DNA of 64,000 nucleotides from NCBI RefSeq assembly GCF_965638725.1, contig NC_134961.1, forward strand, positions 2,914,001-2,978,000. Direction: 5' to 3'. Every line of letters starts with the position of its first letter. Within the stretch, counting starts at the first letter, position 1. Source of the stretch: Aptenodytes patagonicus (lineage: Eukaryota > Chordata > Aves > Sphenisciformes > Spheniscidae). The position numbers were made by a program, and so were the translations under genes. The notes under the pieces were generated by a model that did no database searches, was not told where the DNA came from, and worked only from the letters and a program-made list of their open reading frames with translations. This document shows, piece by piece, positions 60,901 to 64,000 of this stretch.

Positions 60901-61294
60901 CGGCTGTATCACGTCTTGTTCTCCAGCGTGGCTGCAGTTGTTATCTAACGGGCACATTCATTAAGTATTCCTTCGCTCAGTGGTTACTCTTAAGTATGGA
61001 CAAAAACAGTTAGCGCAAAAACGGGCAGCACAAAAATGGACTGAAGATTTTACTAAAGCACCATAAAACTCAAGAATTAAAGCTACAGTACTTAAAATTT
61101 CATGTCTAACAAGTTAGTTGGAAGAAAGGAGAGAATAACAGCCATGCTGGGTCAGCCCACAGGTTCCTTTGGGTCAGCACCCCATCTCCAGCAGGCTGAC
61201 TAGCAGATGCCCGGGCAGGAATACAAAAGCAGTGCAAGCATGTAGTAGCACTTCCCGAAGTACACTCCCCCCAGCACGGCACTGGGAGACTTTC
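57992..61294. other. Intergenic sequence, no confident gene
   Basis: A GC-richer patch at 59300-60300 carries long overlapping open frames on both strands (for example minus 60252-59584), but no domain, Kozak-supported start with exon borders, or repeat family is recognisable. Confidence 0.45.
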
Positions 61295-61905
61295 CAAGAA
61301 GGCCAATGGCGTCCTGGCCTGTATCAGAAATAGTGTGGCCAGCAGGAGCAGGGAAGTGATTGTGCCCCTGTACTCGGCCCTGGTGAGGCCGCACAGGCTC
61401 GAATACTGTGTTCAGTTTTGGGCCCCTCACTACAAGAAGGACGTCGAGGTGCTGGAGCGTGTCCAGAGAAGGGCAACGAGGCTGGTGAGGGGTCTGGAGA
61501 ACAAGTCTGATGAGGAGCGGCTGAGGGAACTGGGGTTGTTCAGCCTGGAGAAGAGGAGGCTGATGGGAGACCTCATCGCTCTCTACAACTCCCTGAAAGG
61601 AGGTTGTAGCGAGGTGGGGTTGGTCTCTTCTCCCAAGTAACAAGCGATAGGATAAGAGGAAATGGCCTCAAGTTGTGCCAGGGGAGGTTTAGATTGGATA
61701 TTGGGAAAAATTTCTTTACTGAAAGGGTTGTCAAGCATTGGAACAGGCTGCCCAGGGAAGCAGTTGAGTCCCCATCCCTGGAGGTATTTAAAAGACTGTA
61801 GCTGTGGCGCTTAGGGACGTGGTTTAGTGGTGGACTTGGCAGTGTTGGGTTAATGGTTGGACTTGATGATCTTAAAGGTCTTTTCCAACCTAAATGATTC
61901 TAAGG
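61295..61905 (+). mobile_element. CR1 LINE 3' end, 5'-truncated
   Basis: About 610 bp contains the last part of the CR1 frame and its 3' UTR. The translated stretch from 61335 shows the C-terminal wording [20 protein letters not shown] and [20 protein letters not shown]. The 3' UTR has GGAGGTATTTAAAAGACTG, GGTTGGACTTGATGATCTTA and AAGGTCTTTTCCAACCTAAA, then ATGATTCTAAG. It appears less diverged than the other CR1 copies here. Confidence 0.92.
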
Positions 61906-63250
61906 TCATCATGACAGTCTACCGATAGTTCTCAATAGACGTAGCCCAGTTTCTCTTTGAACCCATGCAAACTTTTAGTAGGCTACAACATCCTATGGCA
62001 GGGAAATCTGCCCTTTGTCAAGATGTTGCATGAAGAACAACCTCCTCTTGTTTTTTTCTGAACCTGCCCATGGCTAGTTTCATGTAACACCCCCTTGGTT
62101 TTACAGCAGAAGAGTAAATAAACCAATTCTTCTCCTTGCCACGCATGATCTTACAGACACCTGCCCTGTTCTCGCCCACATTCTGCGAGGGAGGTAAACA
62201 GGGCATATTCTTACACTGCATTCAGGAGGTGGAGCTGTCTTCCTTTCCACAGAGGAGCACAAGGATTCAAATCTTAGGGATTTAACAAAAATGCCTACGA
62301 TCACACTTCAGCTGACTAGCACGCCTGCTTCTTGGAGAGGTTTGTCATGTTTAAGGCCCTGCATTAGGAATGGGGCCAAAGTATACTTCTGACTTTGTTC
62401 CCTGGAAGTCAGAAGTCGGGCAGCCAGTGCAGCTGGAATCCAATGTGACCAGATTAGAAGATCAATGCCTCCAGTGGCAAATTTCCTTGTAAGTTCACAG
62501 CACACATGTTTTGGCAGGAAAAATAAAAAAAAAAAAAAAAGAGAGAGAGAAAATGCACTTCCCACATAAATCTTTGGATTTATGAAATGTCACTGGATGG
62601 TGCTCCATCTTAAGTCTTTCATTCTTCTCTTCACGTTTTTCTTGCACTTCTGCAAGTCAGGCAGCAGGTGAGTCCCCTCTCAGTGGTACACATCCCTTTC
62701 TGCTCCCCATCCCTTGAGACGACACGTCTGCCACAAGCTCAAATTAGAGACTTGTCTGTTGTGACTCTGCAACCTGGACACGACACTGGGCCCAGCATCT
62801 ACCGGAGAAGGCCTACAGCTTGCTGGGTTGTCACTCATGGAAAATCAAGAGTTGAAGCCCTGGCTGCTATTATTAAGCAGGACAAGGTTTGTAGGAAGAC
62901 TTAACAACTTTTATTACACCAATAAGCGTAGCTGCAAAAATCAGACAAGCAAGCCCGGTACAAAAGGGACTAATTGCTCACCGTTCCGTGGGGCTGCACA
63001 GGTCAGACATCCCTGAATGAACGGGGCTAGCACCCACAGAGCTGAGGCACCTCCAGCCTGGGAGAACATCAGGTGCTCCAATAAATGAGATCAGACTTTT
63101 CCAGCTGCAGAGCTTGTCCTGCCAGTTGGTGTCCTTTGACCGTCAGCCACAGCCCATCAGCACTGGAGCTCTCTGATGAGCAATTCACTTCTCTCTCTGC
63201 GGTAACGCACTGCCCGTTTTCTTCTCTTCCCACTCCTGCTCTCGGTCTGT
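61906..63250. other. Intergenic sequence, no gene seen
   Basis: An A-rich run followed by (GA)n lies at about 62520-62551. No exon chain or repeat family is recognised. Confidence 0.5.
62521..62551. repeat. Poly-A/(GA)n tract
   Basis: An A-rich run of about 20 bases is followed by GAGAGAGAGA. It may be the remnant of a poly(A) tail, but no element precedes it that I can recognise. Confidence 0.7.
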
Positions 63251-64000
63251 TGACTGACCCGCTCCCCTCCTCCCCCCCCCCCCGAGACACCCTGACTGAC
63301 CTGCTCCCCTCCTCCCCCCCAGGGACACCCTGCCCGACCCGCTCCCCTCCTCCCCCCCAGGGACACCCTGCCCGACCCGCTCCCCTCCTCCCCCCAGGGA
63401 CACCCTGCCCGACCCGCTCCCCTCCTCCCCCCCAGGGACACCCTGCCCGACCCGCTCCCCCCCCACACCCCCAGGGACACCCTGACTGACCCGCTCCCCC
63501 CCTCACACCCCCAGGGACACCCTGACTGACCCGCTCCCCTCCTCCCCCCCAGGGACACCCTGACTGACCCGCTCCCCCCCCACACCCCCAGGGACACCCT
63601 GACTGACCCGCTCCCCCCCTCACACCCCCAGGGACACCCTGACTGACCCGCTCCCCTCCTCCCCCCCAGGGACACCCTGCCCGACCCGCTCCCCTCCTCC
63701 CCCCCAGGGACACCCTGCCCGACCCGCTCCCCTCCTCCCCCCCAGGGACACCCTGACTGACCCGCTCCCCCCCCACACCCCCAGGGACACCCTGACTGAC
63801 CCGCTCCCCCCCTCACACCCCCAGGGACACCCTGACTGACCCGCTCCCCTCCTCCCCCCCAGGGACACCCTGCCCGACCCGCTCCCCACCTCACACCCCT
63901 CACCCCCTCCCCAAGGACACCCTGCCCGACCCGCTCCCCCCCTCACACCCCCAGGGACACCCTGCCCGACCCGCTCCCCACCTCACACCCCTCACCCCCT
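63251..64000. repeat. C-rich minisatellite, 37-40 bp unit, truncated by window end
   Basis: About 19 tandem units occur. Each has a head CCCGACCCGCTCCCC or ACTGACCCGCTCCCC, a C/T-rich middle, and the constant tail CAGGGACACCCTG. Three body types recur, one with TCCTCCCCCCC (38 bp) and two with CACACC (39 and 40 bp). They appear in a B-C-A order three times. Two 3' units are longer and carry CTCACCCCCTCCCCAAGG. The minus strand is G-run rich. Open frames through the array arise from its composition and are not called as genes. Confidence 0.95.

Noticed and set aside
63157-63903. Minus-strand 248-codon repetitive Gly/Arg/Val-rich frame
   Set aside because: It is translation of the C-rich minisatellite. 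Several frames are open at once, and unit lengths of 38, 39 and 40 bp would shift the frame between units.
63251-64000. CRISPR-like array
   Set aside because: The units are contiguous 37-40 bp tandem repeats without unique spacers, in a vertebrate genome.

Overview
The window looks like vertebrate nuclear DNA, most likely from a bird of the Neoaves. Coding information sits in short exons with consensus GT-AG borders. There are CpG-rich promoter-like islands, several 3' ends of CR1 LINEs (the main avian retroposon), and two copies of a solo endogenous-retrovirus LTR of a type common in neoavian genomes. I see no rRNA, tRNA, CRISPR array or bacterial feature. All gene models were assembled by eye from open reading frames, splice consensus and codon phase; no database search was run.

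Layout. (1) 1-3171 is mostly featureless, with one weak candidate terminal exon (800-922). (2) 3172 to about 23450, plus strand: a spliced gene for a small single-pass membrane protein. Three exons join in frame (3376-3738, 15194-15242, 20005-20055); the last exon is unresolved, and an AATAAA at 23423 may be its 3' end. (3) 24169-24700: a complete solo LTR with a 5-bp target duplication. (4) 26860-27640: a CpG island, the probable promoter of the next gene. (5) 29178-46259, plus strand: the best supported gene, 13 coding exons giving a 1067-residue type I membrane protein. It has a signal peptide, four lamin-tail-domain-like (LTD) modules, two cysteine-rich helical segments, one transmembrane helix and a 21-residue tail. 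The ectodomain is a tandem duplication visible in both the protein and the intron phases. Its introns hold a 5'-truncated antisense CR1, an old CR1, a second solo LTR of the same family and a short sense CR1 tail. (6) 50366-47736, minus strand: a three-exon gene for a 321-residue protein with an N-terminal transposase/homeodomain-like helix-turn-helix and a C-terminal coiled coil, convergent with the LTD gene. (7) 50560-61290 is largely intergenic, with one curious isolated unit at 57226-57991 (TATA box, 192-codon ORF, AATAAA). (8) 61295-61905: a CR1 3' end. (9) 63251-64000: a C-rich 38-40 bp minisatellite that runs off the window.

No pathway links the three genes. The most interesting object is the LTD ectodomain protein: LTD folds are best known from nuclear lamins, and here four of them appear to be displayed outside the cell in a duplicated, glycosylated architecture.
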